DNA from: Gracilaria gracilis | Taxonomy: Eukaryota; Rhodophyta; Florideophyceae; Gracilariales; Gracilariaceae | Assembly (NCBI GenBank): GCA_030374805.1 | Contig: JARGSG010000225.1 | Location: forward strand, 186,001-250,000 | DNA length: 64,000 nt | Reading direction: 5' to 3' | Shown here: one piece after another, positions 43,731 to 53,991 of the stretch | How positions within the stretch are numbered: position 1 is the stretch's first letter | Layout of the letters: each line of letters opens with the position of its first letter | Notes under the pieces: model-generated | Told to the model about the DNA's origin: nothing | Database searches by the model: none | What the model saw: the letters and a program-made list of their open reading frames with translations, nothing else | Program-made: the position numbers and the translations under genes

Positions 43731-43862
43731 CTTTATGCCAGCAACGAGTGCAATGATAACAGAATTGCATACTTGGGATTGATGATTCTTGTTGACGAGA
43801 CGAAATAGATTTTGATGTTGACTACCAACAGTTTGCGACGCGATCTTCAGTGAAGACGTCCA
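43731..43862 (+). pseudogene. fragment of a gamma-adaptin gene copy
   Basis: The plus strand reads ASNECNDNRIAYLGLMILVDE, then a stop (TAG) and ILMLTTNSLRRDLQ. This matches the gene's own ASNKYNDKRIAYLGLMILVD…ILMLITNSLQRDLQ (minus strand, about 41890-42010). It is a short duplicated and decayed piece in the opposite orientation about 1.7 kb away. No other adaptin exon lies around it. Confidence 0.75.
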
Positions 43863-44440
43863 TGTTGTTAGTCCATAACCTGAGCCCTGATCTTCATACA
43901 AAACTGTAACTTTCTCACCTTCCGTGAAAACATTCCGTTTTCTTCTTCTTCGTTGTGGCCTTGGTTTTCTATTTGCTACGTTTATGTAAACTTATTCAGC
44001 CGCGGATAGCGGCGGCTTGAACCGTACATGAGTATCCTATGATGAACTCGAACACCACACACTCGCTATTGTACTGATCGTTATGAAGGAGATGGAGCAC
44101 TTTGATCAGTAGCCGATAGTTTCGAATGAGAAACTTGAAACCACGGTAATGATGGAGAAAGATGTTGCACCTGGGCTGGGGCTGGGGCTAGTGTGATATC
44201 TCGAGACCACCTCTGAACGTTTAGTCAAAAAGTGGGGGGATAACCTTGAATCCTGTAGCACGTCATGGTGCTGCTCTACGAGCAGCGCTTCAGCCTCGTT
44301 GCGAGCTCGTAGCAGCTTTGAAATAACTAATCTGAAGCCTTTCATGCTTTCGATACCATTTGTAGTTACATAAAACATTTTCTTTCGAAAGCAAGGATTA
44401 TCTCTCTTTTATAAAAGTTTAAAGGTACCGTTGGTACACC
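43863..44440. other. intergenic, no gene seen
   Basis: No protein-like frame. It precedes the Tc1 element. Confidence 0.25.
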
Positions 44441-44442
44441 TA

Positions 44443-46020
44443 CAGTCAACGAAATTTGAAACGCATCAGCAGGTCTCAGATGCGCACTAGCCGAATGGTG
44501 CAGCCCATTGACAGTTAATCCGGCACAATTAAAGCTCTTCATAGAAACACTTCAACTAAACAAGATTGAGTTTACAAACCAAATGCTGTAGCGTAGGATC
44601 TATCAAACGGTTCTGAACCGCCAATGAAGGGGGTGAAACTACAACGCGCACAAGAAATGTATCAACGCATACAATAAAATTTCAGTACTTCGTGGAATTG
44701 CCCTTGTAATCCATAACAGCCAGACAACGTCTCTTGATGCTGCCGTAAAGCTTCAAAAGGTAATCTGTAGAAATAGACTTCTAGGCCTCCACAATAGCAG
44801 ACTTAAGATCTTCTACATTGTCATAAGACTTATGACCAATGTACACCTTCCTCACAAGATACCCCCACACATTCTCAATAATATTAAGATCCAGAGACCT
44901 TGCAAACCACGGTAGAGTCCTCACATGGTGCTCGGAGAGCCAATTTCGCGTCAAAAGAGAAGTATGAATTGGCGCATTATCCTGCTGAAACGTAAAAGGA
45001 TGCCTTTCTCCAAACACCTCAGAAACCAAAGGTAATAAGCCTGAGCTCAACGTCTCGCAGTACCTTTCTGAGTTTTGCTTGCCACTCAAAAACACAATCT
45101 CAGATACACCATAAAAAGAAATGGCACCCCAAACCATGACGGACCCCCACCATTTTGACGAGTTGAGAAACGGCGGGGTTCGCGACGTAGATCATGCCAG
45201 TACTTCGCGAGTTCGTCGGGTCCATCTAAGAGTAACTTTTTCTCGTCAGAGAAGATGACTATCACCCAGAAAGTGTCCCCACGAGTGACATGGCGACGCG
45301 CCCAAGTGAGTCTCGCTTCCTTGTGCCGGGTAGTGAGTCTTGGACTCTTTGTAAAGCGGCGGTACTTCAAATTGGGTGTCTTGCGCAGGATTTGTTGGAC
45401 GCGACGGACTGTGATAGACAATCCAAGACGCTGCTTCAAGTCGTGGGCGCTGTAGTTTCCAGTTGCTGCCAGTCGCAGCAACAGCGTTTTGCTCCGGGGG
45501 GCGAGCTTTTGGGCGTTATGCGGCGTTTTGGTGACCTTCCCCGCATTATGACGCACCAGTAAGCATGATATCGTTGATGCGGCGCGGCTTAGCTGCTTCG
45601 CAATAGTACGAATCGGCACGAGCTCATGCTGAAGGGCTAGTATTTGGCCCTTCTCAAAGTCAGAGAGGTACTCTTTCTTTGGCATGTTTTACCAATGTCG
45701 AAGAACAAATGTGTCAGTTAGATGATTGCAGAGTGTACTGGTGACTATATGAGATGATTCAAAGTACGTACGTTCTGCTTGTTTTCGCGGGAGATGCAGT
45801 ACTGGTGTTTGTACTCGTTGGAGTTTCTTGGTCGTTTTTGGCGGGTAGAGAAGTGTTGCTCCGCCGCCAATGTCATGGAAAGCGGAATGCAAAGAGTCTT
45901 TTGAGTTTCTGTTTAAAGGCATTGATGCGTTTAATATGTGTAAGGACTAAGGCTACAACCGCTTTCTGGGGTGCGTTATTTGGTTTACAAGCATCGTTGC
46001 GTTTCAAATTTCGTTGACTG
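44443..46020 (-). mobile_element. Tc1/mariner transposon
   Basis: The element is 1,578 bp, flanked by TA on both sides (44441-44442; 46021-46022). Its ends begin CAGTCAACGAAATTTG and match as a perfect inverted repeat over 23 bases. The TA target duplication and a DD34E transposase gene on the minus strand identify it. The gene is frameshifted, so this copy is probably inactive. Confidence 0.9.
44781..45685 (-). pseudogene. Tc1-type transposase with a frameshift
   Basis: The N-terminal half (from 45685) has helix-turn-helix signatures (LSDFEKGQILALQHELV…IAKQLSRAASTIS) and the first catalytic Asp in IFSDEKKLLLDGPD. After a run of Gs near 45145 the frame moves to the downstream half, MVWGAISFYGVSEIVF. 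The second Asp is in FQQDNAPIHTS and the Glu in SLDLNIIENVWGYL (usual SPDLNPIENVW), matching DD34E. The shift is within about 15 codons of the usual GGSVMVWG junction, which suggests a one-base slip in a homopolymer. Length would be about 310 residues. Confidence 0.85.
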
Positions 46021-46022
46021 TA

Positions 46023-46892
46023 GCTTAATGGGAAGTAAGTGTAGAACATTTCTGTCGAAAGAAACGCTCTCTCAGCAGAAAGGCCACTATCTCCTCAGGC
46101 CATTTTTTGATAATGTCAGCAACAAGACCACGGCGTCCACGAAGGGGCGGAAGGCAGAGACGCCTTGAGTATCTATGTTCGTTTCGGAAAATTCACAACG
46201 TAGTGTTCAACGTCGTCCAGAATGCCTGGTCGACAATCAAAAACAAGTTTCCTTCCGAGGATCCGGGTTCCAAGCGGTGCAAAGCACGGGGGTGTCCAAT
46301 GAAAAACTGCGAAAGAACCACTTCGGCTTCTCTTCGCGATATTAGCCGCTGGATTTCTTGTGGTAGTGGTAGAGAAAACAGCAGAGCAAGGACCCAGCTT
46401 CTCTTCATCATAGAGAGAAGCCGAATACTTCAGCCAAGGAGTCCACTGCTCGTGTTTTATCATCAGGACCGAGCCATCTCGGTGGGAATAAATCTTTTGC
46501 TGTACCAAGGTTCCCGTGGCCTCTAAAAGTGCATAGGTTATCTCTAGCTAGCCGTAGATAAGGCTAGAACATGCAGAAAAAAGTACCGCGTTACAAGAGG
46601 TGTAGGAAAGAAGTAACCACGCAGCAATTGAAACGTAAATCATCACAAGGCTCCCAAAACCTGTTTTGGGGAGCCTTGTACACTTCGTAGATGGCATTCA
46701 GAAGCTTCGTGGATTTGCCCTCTGAGCCGATACAGTAAGGGTTAGCGTTCTTACCTGCAATTTCAGCTCGCGTCACCCTCATAGATATCGCCCATACCCT
46801 TCAGGTAAACTCAATCCCTACTAGAGCAAACAAGTTTCGACAATTCAATTTAACAAAAAAGTGCTCAACGCTGAGGCATCCCCTCCACGACA
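46023..46892. other. intergenic with a short hairpin
   Basis: Contains a hairpin at 46646-46680 with 16-base arms, one extra G in the 3' arm and a short loop. Open frames at 46107-46526 (plus) and 46173-46508 (minus) overlap and neither is identifiable. Confidence 0.3.
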
Positions 46893-47891
46893 ATGAGCAA
46901 GAGCTCAGCAGAATCCGAGGCAGATGCCATTCTACGAGCATACTTCAAATTCTTGTATAAGCTCCGAGACAGCTACAATGACCCGGCCGAAAACATTCCA
47001 ATTGAAGACGTTATCATCGCATCCAGCGTGGCAAGCGGTTCCAATCTCACTCAACACATGGTGTATCAAATTCTCACGGCGGCGGATCGTGTACCCACCG
47101 ACCCGGGTGGGATGGGATACATTGACACAACTGGTGTTGTACCCGTGACGGAGTTGCGCAACGCGATGAAACTCCACGAACCTCACCATCGCAGTTATCC
47201 ACAAGTGTGGAAGACGCATTTACTAGCAACTCCTTTCTTGAAACAGGAGGGATACCAAACGAGAAGGGTGATCTATTGCCTTCGAAATCCATTGGATGTG
47301 TGCCGTAGTTTTCTGGACTTCACTGGTGAATGGTTCACAGGTATGGATTTGACAGACACCGCCGTTCGTGAAGCAATCTACCCGCGATACATGATGGAAT
47401 ACTTCGTTGGAACCAAACGCATGTCAAACGGCTCGTATCCGCAGACATTCGATAAGCTGGCGCTTTGGTTCAGGCACGTGAAAACATGGACGGAGAATGA
47501 TGCGGGGAACACATTGTATCTCATATACGAAGACGTCATCAAGGATATCCCGAAGACCATTCACACAGTTGCCATGTTTCTAAAGGTATCAATGACCGAC
47601 GAACGAGTGCAACGAGTTATATCCAGATGTGATCGTACTTGGATGGCAAACAATCCACGTACGAAAGCACATATCCTGAGCAAGACCTTTGGACTGAATG
47701 TGGAAAAATCATCTCGAACGCGTAGGTTGGATTCGTTAAGTTTCAGAGATATTGAACTTCCCTCTTTCTGCAAAGAAGCCTGCTGGAAGATGTTCTATGA
47801 TGCAGTTGGACTGCGCACGTATGAGGAACTGGTAGATAAAGTGCGAGAAAGGAACATGAAGCTCTTCCAGAGTTGGCGGAGAAGAAAATGA
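46893..47891 (+). CDS. PAPS-dependent sulfotransferase family protein
   Basis: The 332-residue protein has sulfotransferase fold landmarks. A 5'-phosphosulfate-loop-like strand is VIIASSVASGSNLTQHMVYQ (residues 31-50), diverged from the usual P-K-S-G-T-T-W. A conserved W-K-T-H follows (QVWKTHLL, residue 108). The 3'-phosphate motif RRVIYCLRNPLDVCRSFLDF (residues 128-148) is clear, and ANNPRTKAHILSK lies near residue 250. Members transfer sulfate from PAPS to sugars or small molecules. No signal peptide or TM helix is visible, so it looks cytosolic. The relaxed P-loop is odd. Confidence 0.75.
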   Translation: MSKSSAESEADAILRAYFKFLYKLRDSYNDPAENIPIEDVIIASSVASGSNLTQHMVYQILTAADRVPTDPGGMGYIDTTGVVPVTELRNAMKLHEPHHRSYPQVWKTHLLATPFLKQEGYQTRRVIYCLRNPLDVCRSFLDFTGEWFTGMDLTDTAVREAIYPRYMMEYFVGTKRMSNGSYPQTFDKLALWFRHVKTWTENDAGNTLYLIYEDVIKDIPKTIHTVAMFLKVSMTDERVQRVISRCDRTWMANNPRTKAHILSKTFGLNVEKSSRTRRLDSLSFRDIELPSFCKEACWKMFYDAVGLRTYEELVDKVRERNMKLFQSWRRRK

Positions 47892-49445
47892 GTTCTTATT
47901 CCGACGTTAACTTCTTTGTCATCCTTCTCATGATCTAGAAGACTCCAATTACAGCTCTGTTGTGTTGAACACAGGTTTGATCGACGTCGTGGTAAACTCG
48001 CAAAGCTGTTGTAGAATACAGGTAGAGTACCAAGGGTAGAGCAAAAGAACCCAGTAGATAATGTCCACTGCGTTGTCTTGCATGATTGAGTATCTCACAC
48101 CACTGGCAGTTATGAAGGTTAAAAGTTAGCTTTCTCTGCATAGGAATACCTCATCCAGAAGACATGATGATCCGGACGTTACGAAAATAAGCTCCTTCGT
48201 CTTGAGAGACCTTTCCGCGGGAGATAGTTAAACGGACTCTGCGGCTTGTTTGGTCAGAGTTGCTGTGTGCCTGTGAATTCCTTATAACTGCGCTTTGTTT
48301 GCATCGCGGACAAGTTCGTCAACCCTGCGTTGCGGGCTATTGGGAATGACCTACAGGGCCGAATGGAATCCAGCGTCCACAACATCGTCAACCTCATCAC
48401 CAGAGAAAGGGAGCAAGCCAGCTCCACAACGTGTCCCGAATCTGACAGATGATCTTGCTAGTGCATCCAGCTTTTCTTCTCGCAAGGATCACTGAGTTCT
48501 TTGTTTCTGATGAGGAGTCAGCTTGTCCCGGAAATTGAACTGCCGAACCCTCTTCCGTCGGGTGGAAACGGACGCCTTCGATTGCACCAATGAAAGCAAC
48601 CTCTTTTGTCATGTTTGCCGGTCCTTGCAACTCCTTGCCTTCAGGCTTGTCAATACAGTAGCCAGTCGCCTACTCTCTCTAGTAGTGCTTCAGCCTAAGC
48701 AGTTTTATCTCCCACGGACGCAAGTGCACAAACCCTCTCAATTACGGTAATCAACATGGACGACAAAGTAGCTGAACATGCTTCCCCTCCTCTTATACAT
48801 ATTTGAAGAATTCTCGCATACAGTGAGGTGTATTCTTGCTCTTAAAGAACCATGGCCTGACTTGCAAGGCATTTTCAGAAGTCCTATGATGGGATGCAAT
48901 GATGCGACCCAGCCTGGAACAGTAGCATGCGAAGAGAAGATTCGCAGCTCTGAAGTTGTAACAAATTCTTATCAAAAATAATTGCGTTATCTGCGTAATG
49001 TTAGTGAGGTAATCATGTTGGCCCCCTCCTCAATACCGGTTCTACTCGGAAGATTTGAAGCAAACTTCATTGCTCTGCACACATTTGACATCTCATATCC
49101 ACCTAACAGTGTCTAAGATATAGCTCATATGGCGCAATAGGTTGCGATGTGAAGACCCAAGAGCCTCTTTGTACGTCATCAAGCGATTTGTTCTCTCATG
49201 TGTGACACTTCTAGGGGCCATGTGAAGTAGCAGAGTATCTACCGAAGGTTATGGCATCCCTGCAGAGGGGGAGGAAGAAATGCGTTAAACGTTCCCCGGA
49301 GTTCTCCTGGCTGCAGGCAGAGCCTCCTCTTGGGCGAAATTCTCAATTGCTTGCTGTCCACGTATACGACAAAGTACTGCCTGTAGTACAGGGCCTGTAC
49401 GTGTGCAGTTTTCTGTAATCACGTCGTTTGCTTACAGATACTCGA
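47892..49445. other. intergenic with a possible unresolved exon
   Basis: Most of this 1.5 kb is unassigned. One stretch on the plus strand (about 48313-48460) reads ADKFVNPALRAIGNDLQGRM, then a helix, up to a TGA. It looks protein-like and could be an exon or pseudogene piece. No family could be named. Confidence 0.25.
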
Positions 49446-49446
49446 C

Positions 49447-49655
49447 ATGCAGTCGACGGCGCCCAACACCCCAAACGTATTTAAGCAGCGATCCAAAGAA
49501 CCCCCCCACCCCCGAACTGTCGCTGTTCGGTCACCGCGATCACAAGTCAGCGAAAAGGTAAGCTGCCATTCTTGCTCGCGAGCATTGCTTCCCTCTCAAA
49601 CGATCCGTTTTCCCGCCCACAATTTCTAACATTCGTTCGGCCTTTCCTCCGCCAG
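49447..49655 (+). other. 5' exon and intron of the eL41 gene (inferred)
   Basis: A plausible 5' exon ends …CGAAAAG at 49557. The intron 49558-49655 starts GTAAGC and ends CTCCGCCAG, four bases before the eL41 start codon. The transcription start was not located. An upstream ATG at 49447 may lie before the transcript. The intron position, just ahead of the ATG, would make it a 5'-UTR intron. Confidence 0.45.
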
Positions 49656-49659
49656 CAAC

Positions 49660-49737
49660 ATGAGGGATAAATGGAAGAAGAAGCGTATGAGGCGTCTGAA
49701 GCGTAAGAGGAGAAGGATGAGGGCCCGCTCCAAGTGA
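49660..49737 (+). CDS. RPL41: 60S ribosomal protein eL41
   Basis: This 25-codon frame encodes MRDKWKKKRMRRLKRK…, nearly identical to eL41 of other eukaryotes, the smallest and most basic ribosomal protein. It is a single helix that bridges the two ribosomal subunits. Full length is as expected and it ends RARSK. A 3' splice site (CCGCCAG) lies four bases upstream. The frame is too short for ordinary gene finders but the match is unmistakable. Confidence 0.93.
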   Translation: MRDKWKKKRMRRLKRKRRRMRARSK

Positions 49738-50142
49738 TCTGGGTATCTCATCAATATCCATATGCTGCCATACGCCTACACTCCCCTCCGTTTCCCCCTT
49801 GTCTTCCTCTTTATGCCATCGGAAACCAAGCTCAAATGTCGCGTGCCGTCATTCGCTCGTTATGTTTGCGTGAATTCCCGTTGGTTCCTGCGTTATGGAT
49901 GCTCTCGAAGGCTGTTCCCTTGTTTGGTTCGTGGGTGTTGGTAGTTTGGGTGTCGTGGTCATTTTGTTTGGTTTATGGGTTAACTCTGGCCGTTCAGCTT
50001 GCCATCCACCAATTGTCTAGCACATCCGATTCGTTCGCCACACTGGGAAATGCTTTCGTAAAATGTTCTTTGAACTTGAGTGACAAACATCAGTTAGCGT
50101 TCGTTCCTTGTTTTACAATGTGCATATTGCACAGGACTGCGT
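49738..50142. other. 3' flank of eL41
   Basis: Likely 3' UTR of eL41 and the 3' end of the convergent gene. Plus-strand open frame 49734-50267 has no recognised domain. Confidence 0.25.
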
Positions 50143-52683
50143 CTACTGATTCACGTTCGAAGCCGTTCTTTTCTGTTCTGATTTTAGTCTTGACTGTACT
50201 TGATGGCCACAGATATGTGCTGCCACTGCTCGCACAGTTACTGGCACATCTGAATACAACGTTTTAGCTACTCTCGAGTATTTCTTCCGCGCGTCTTCCT
50301 CGCTGTTTGGACGCGAAGACATGACGATCTGCATCAATTCAAGCAATCTTGAATCTAATCGAGACAAGAACTCTCTTCGGAACCGTTCTTGTGTATCTTG
50401 ATCAATACAATCTTCCTGTCCTTCCTGTCCTTCCTGTCCTCCCTTCTTCGACATACCATTTGTCCCAGGTGCGAAACGGTCGTGCAACGGAGACGGGGAG
50501 TCTGTAGTGCCTTTCATTTGAGGTGTGATTCTTCGCGACGCTGTTTTTTGCAGCTTTGTGTCACTACTTTCCGCCAGATTTTTGCGGAACCGAGCCAGTG
50601 ATGTGCAACATTCCTGCAACAATCTCATGTTCCCGATGGTCGACCACTCATTCGCGTCACATTGCAGCACATACTTGTCATCAAACGGCTGACCGCGTCG
50701 CCATTCCACGTCCTTTGCATCGATCTGATCACATGTCAGCAGATCTGTCTTCAAGAACTGAACCAATGGCATATGGAGCTCACCTGTTTGATCGATGATA
50801 CGAAGCTTTTTCATCGCAGAAAGGCCGTTTTGAAACCACGTGCTCGACTTTGCCACAGGATCTATTGCGCCGAACCTGAGCAGCACATCGGCCACAGCGG
50901 CAGCTGCTACTACTGCCGTTGTTTGTTTCGATGAAACGGCGCTGGTGATTAGCTCGTTGATATTGATAACGCTTTGCCACAAGGCGGATAGATGGCAAGC
51001 GCGCCATTGCAGTGCATGGGAACCCAAACCAGGAGTTTCATCAGGTCGTAGGGGTTGAGAGGTGTGTTGCTGCGTCTTCTTCCATGAACTCTGTTTCCCA
51101 CTTGATGCTCCTTTTTCATTGTCTCCAATTTGCGAAGCTTGTTCGTTTTCTTTTGTTTGCACTTGAGGTTTTTGTACTTGTGGTTTGCCCGAATCAGTCA
51201 CCTTTTCCTTTCCCGATTCCCTATTCTGCCGAGGCAAAGATTCAGGCGACGACGACGAACCCGATATGACAAACGGTGAATGCGACCAATTCATCGTGTG
51301 CATCACAACAGCAAGAAAGCGAGCGTACAGACGAGCCTCAAGCACTGCATCACAAAATTCATGATTCGAACCCACAGCAGAAACTTTGTTCAAAGCCTGT
51401 AACACACGTGCAAGGAACCTTGGAAGAAACGCCGCGTTCAATCGTGCCGAATCAACGGAAGTCAAGAATCGAGCGAAGAATTTATGAGCCGGAACGTCGT
51501 CAAATGCTACAAGCACACATGGTGGAATGCGATGAAGCGTGACACCGGTGTGATTGGCAGCATTCGAGGAGGTAGACAGTGCATTAAGACGTTCGTCAAG
51601 TAAGCGGATATGAGTAGGCTGCTGTGCGTTGATGGTGTAGGTACTTAACAAATTCACGAATCTGGAGGCGAAGATATCCATGTTACAGGGGTGAAGAGAG
51701 CACATAAAACTTTGTAGCTTTTCTTCACTGAAGGAACCAGCGGCCTCCTTTTTGTGTCCGCAGTATGTGCGCAACATGTCTAAGAGAGCGTCCCAGGCTA
51801 TTTCCAAATTATGGTTGAGGCGGTTGGACATGGGCTTTACATCGCTGCACTCCTCTTGTAGAAGACGAAAAGATACGCGGGGTGGATGAGGCGCTACCCA
51901 GCTTCGCGTACCAGGGTGTGGAAAGTGGCCTTCATGCGCGGTCTTTTTGAGAGCGCGTTGTATCGGGATTGGAAATGTACGCAGGATCGGACGAAGCTCC
52001 GCCAGAACAGCTTGACAATACGCCGCTCTTACAGAAGCAGAGGCGTGATGAATCGGGCTTGCAGCGCGATGTTGAACGTCATTCGGGAAAGAAGCGCACG
52101 AAAGTTGATGAAGAGACTGTAACGCTTCTAGAAACAAAGTGCCCTCGTCCGCAACAGCGCGAATGTGCGTAGCATGAATAACAGCCCCTTCCTTGAGAGT
52201 ATGAGATAACTGCACGCTTTCTTCCTTCACGCGTTCCTTGACAGGCGTATTTTCACCATCAGCCTCGACGGTCCCTTTCAACGCCGCGACAGAATGCGCC
52301 TCCCGCTTAGATTCGACAGCCGCGCTCTGCACTGGCCGCAGAAACGGGCTCTCCCCGCTCACCGCGCGCCCGCGCAGCGCAGACGTCGGCGTCGACAGCC
52401 GCTTCTCTTTCACACCCAGCCGGCCGTCTTCGTGCGGCTCACGCTGCAGAGAGGTGTTTGCTGTCTGCTGCGCAAATCCATTTGTCTGCGGTGAGCGCTC
52501 GCTCGCAGGCGAGGCTGTGAGCGAGATGGGGCGTAGTCGACGACGTCGCTTTCGTCGCGCAGATGGCGATGCAGCGACTGTGGAGCCGGTACCTTCGGTA
52601 GGTTGTACATGCAACACGGACGCGAACGTGGTGAGGAAGTCGTGCGCGTCGGCGTCGCGAGCGGTGGTGGGCTTAGTGCTCAT
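50143..52683 (-). CDS. large helical protein of unknown function (weak codanin-1 resemblance)
   Basis: From the Met at 52683 (MSTKPTTARDADAH) the frame gives about 846 residues; an upstream in-frame Met at 52821 is less likely. The N-terminus is basic and disordered (RRKRRRRLRP). The middle is helical, with segments MDIFASRFVNLLSTYTIN, VPAHKFFARFLTSVDSARLN, FLPRFLARVLQALNKVS and EARLYARFLAVVMHTMNW. That order recalls codanin-1, an ASF1-binding nuclear protein, but I could not confirm it. A 9-bp coding repeat (Gly-Gln-Glu three times) lies near 50408-50437. It ends in the 3' region near eL41. Confidence 0.5.
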   Translation of the reverse strand: MSTKPTTARDADAHDFLTTFASVLHVQPTEGTGSTVAASPSARRKRRRRLRPISLTASPASERSPQTNGFAQQTANTSLQREPHEDGRLGVKEKRLSTPTSALRGRAVSGESPFLRPVQSAAVESKREAHSVAALKGTVEADGENTPVKERVKEESVQLSHTLKEGAVIHATHIRAVADEGTLFLEALQSLHQLSCASFPNDVQHRAASPIHHASASVRAAYCQAVLAELRPILRTFPIPIQRALKKTAHEGHFPHPGTRSWVAPHPPRVSFRLLQEECSDVKPMSNRLNHNLEIAWDALLDMLRTYCGHKKEAAGSFSEEKLQSFMCSLHPCNMDIFASRFVNLLSTYTINAQQPTHIRLLDERLNALSTSSNAANHTGVTLHRIPPCVLVAFDDVPAHKFFARFLTSVDSARLNAAFLPRFLARVLQALNKVSAVGSNHEFCDAVLEARLYARFLAVVMHTMNWSHSPFVISGSSSSPESLPRQNRESGKEKVTDSGKPQVQKPQVQTKENEQASQIGDNEKGASSGKQSSWKKTQQHTSQPLRPDETPGLGSHALQWRACHLSALWQSVININELITSAVSSKQTTAVVAAAAVADVLLRFGAIDPVAKSSTWFQNGLSAMKKLRIIDQTGELHMPLVQFLKTDLLTCDQIDAKDVEWRRGQPFDDKYVLQCDANEWSTIGNMRLLQECCTSLARFRKNLAESSDTKLQKTASRRITPQMKGTTDSPSPLHDRFAPGTNGMSKKGGQEGQEGQEDCIDQDTQERFRREFLSRLDSRLLELMQIVMSSRPNSEEDARKKYSRVAKTLYSDVPVTVRAVAAHICGHQVQSRLKSEQKRTASNVNQ

Positions 52684-52834
52684 TGCGGTGGCGCTCCGGT
52701 GGGGGCGGCGGATGCCGCGCGAGTGCGATCTGCGTGTGCGCATCGCTGTGCGTGGACTCCGGAACATGAGAGCGGGGGCCACGCGGCTTGCAGTGACATG
52801 TGCTGTCGGCGTACATTTCAAGGTGTCAAATGAT

Positions 52835-53968
52835 ATGTCAAGGCGCGCGCTGTTAATTCAGTTTGATCCGCTGATCCATCTTCCAACAGGCGGGATGAAA
52901 TCGTTCGTGTGTTCGTCTTCAAGCGACTGCCGGACAGGCCGCTTCGTCGCGATGAGCTTCTTGTTCTCGCCATCACACCGCAATGCGGGCATCCGCACGT
53001 TCGCAGCACCGTTCACAGCCCCAGCCTTCACCTTGTTCGGTGTGCGGATTTCTCGCGACCACATACTACGTCTGTCGGCCATCCTGACGCTGCGCACGTT
53101 GCTCACTGTGTTCGACCTTCCTTTGGAGGATACCGCTGCTGTGTATCTTTCTTCGTTGCTTTCTTCCGTCACTAACGTCACCATTTTTCTGGCCCTGACC
53201 TCTAATTACTTTCATTATGAAGGTTTTCTTGGGCGTATCGGAGGGTTCTTGTTCCCATCGTCTAGGAAACCTTCTGCGTTTATCACCATTTACTCTAGAG
53301 TTGTGTTCGTACTTGGACCGTTTCTGTCGTGGTTTGAGTCAGCTGTCATTACGTATGAGATTATGAGGCTTGCACGCACATGGGAGACAAACATGCAACG
53401 CGCACAAAGTCAAGGTTCATCCACCCTGAAACGTCTTTTGCTACTGTTCACCTTTGTATGTCTCACATGCGCCGCGTTACTGGGTACATATGTGGCCATG
53501 ATTCATCCACAATATGCCGCCACGGCGGCTACAACCAGCGTACTACTGCTCTCCTACTCGTTTTTCAACGACGATGCCAACGTCGTAGAGGCTTCCATGC
53601 TCAGTCTGTACGCCTGCGTCGTGTTACTTTTCGGTTGGTTAGAAGCACAAGTGCTTTCTGACGAAGGCAGAGCCATGTTACTCATTGTCACCGTGGTGCT
53701 GTTGTTTGCCTCAATGTCGAGAGCAACGCGCTTCGTGCGTCTTATGATGATCGGATTCGATGCATTCAGCGAAGAAGAACGTACTGGAATGAAATGGGGA
53801 CAGGGCTCTGTTCGACGGGCGTTTGGCGTATTTACTATTGTTGCGTTAACGTTTCGCACGCTCGTTTGGTCTGGCGATATAAGAAACGGAGAGTACTTTC
53901 CTTTGCTATGTCGAGGCGTTCAAGTAATGGCCATAGTGTTTCTATACATTTTGTATTCGCAACGATGA
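52835..53968 (+). CDS. multi-pass membrane protein
   Basis: The frame extends upstream to 52238, but that part overlaps the opposite gene. I start it at the Met at 52835; Mets at 52895 or 52952 are alternatives. The protein has about eight hydrophobic helices, for example LSSLLSSVTNVTIFLALTSN, IYSRVVFVLGPFLSWFESAV, LLLLFTFVCLTCAALLGTYV, LYACVVLLFGWLEAQVL and AMLLIVTVVLLFASMS. No transporter motif is recognised. It starts about 150 bp from the divergent gene's start, so a shared promoter is likely. Confidence 0.5.
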   Translation: MSRRALLIQFDPLIHLPTGGMKSFVCSSSSDCRTGRFVAMSFLFSPSHRNAGIRTFAAPFTAPAFTLFGVRISRDHILRLSAILTLRTLLTVFDLPLEDTAAVYLSSLLSSVTNVTIFLALTSNYFHYEGFLGRIGGFLFPSSRKPSAFITIYSRVVFVLGPFLSWFESAVITYEIMRLARTWETNMQRAQSQGSSTLKRLLLLFTFVCLTCAALLGTYVAMIHPQYAATAATTSVLLLSYSFFNDDANVVEASMLSLYACVVLLFGWLEAQVLSDEGRAMLLIVTVVLLFASMSRATRFVRLMMIGFDAFSEEERTGMKWGQGSVRRAFGVFTIVALTFRTLVWSGDIRNGEYFPLLCRGVQVMAIVFLYILYSQR

Positions 53969-53991
53969 CATGAGTTTGTACCCTTGTAAGT

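Noticed and set aside
49734-50267. 177-codon plus-strand frame after eL41
   Set aside because: It starts within the eL41 stop region and overlaps the 3' end of the convergent gene. No domain was found, and it is probably 3' UTR.
52238-52834. N-terminal extension of the membrane protein to 576 residues
   Set aside because: This part overlaps the opposite-strand gene, is Arg/Cys-rich and lacks membrane-protein character. A later start is more likely.
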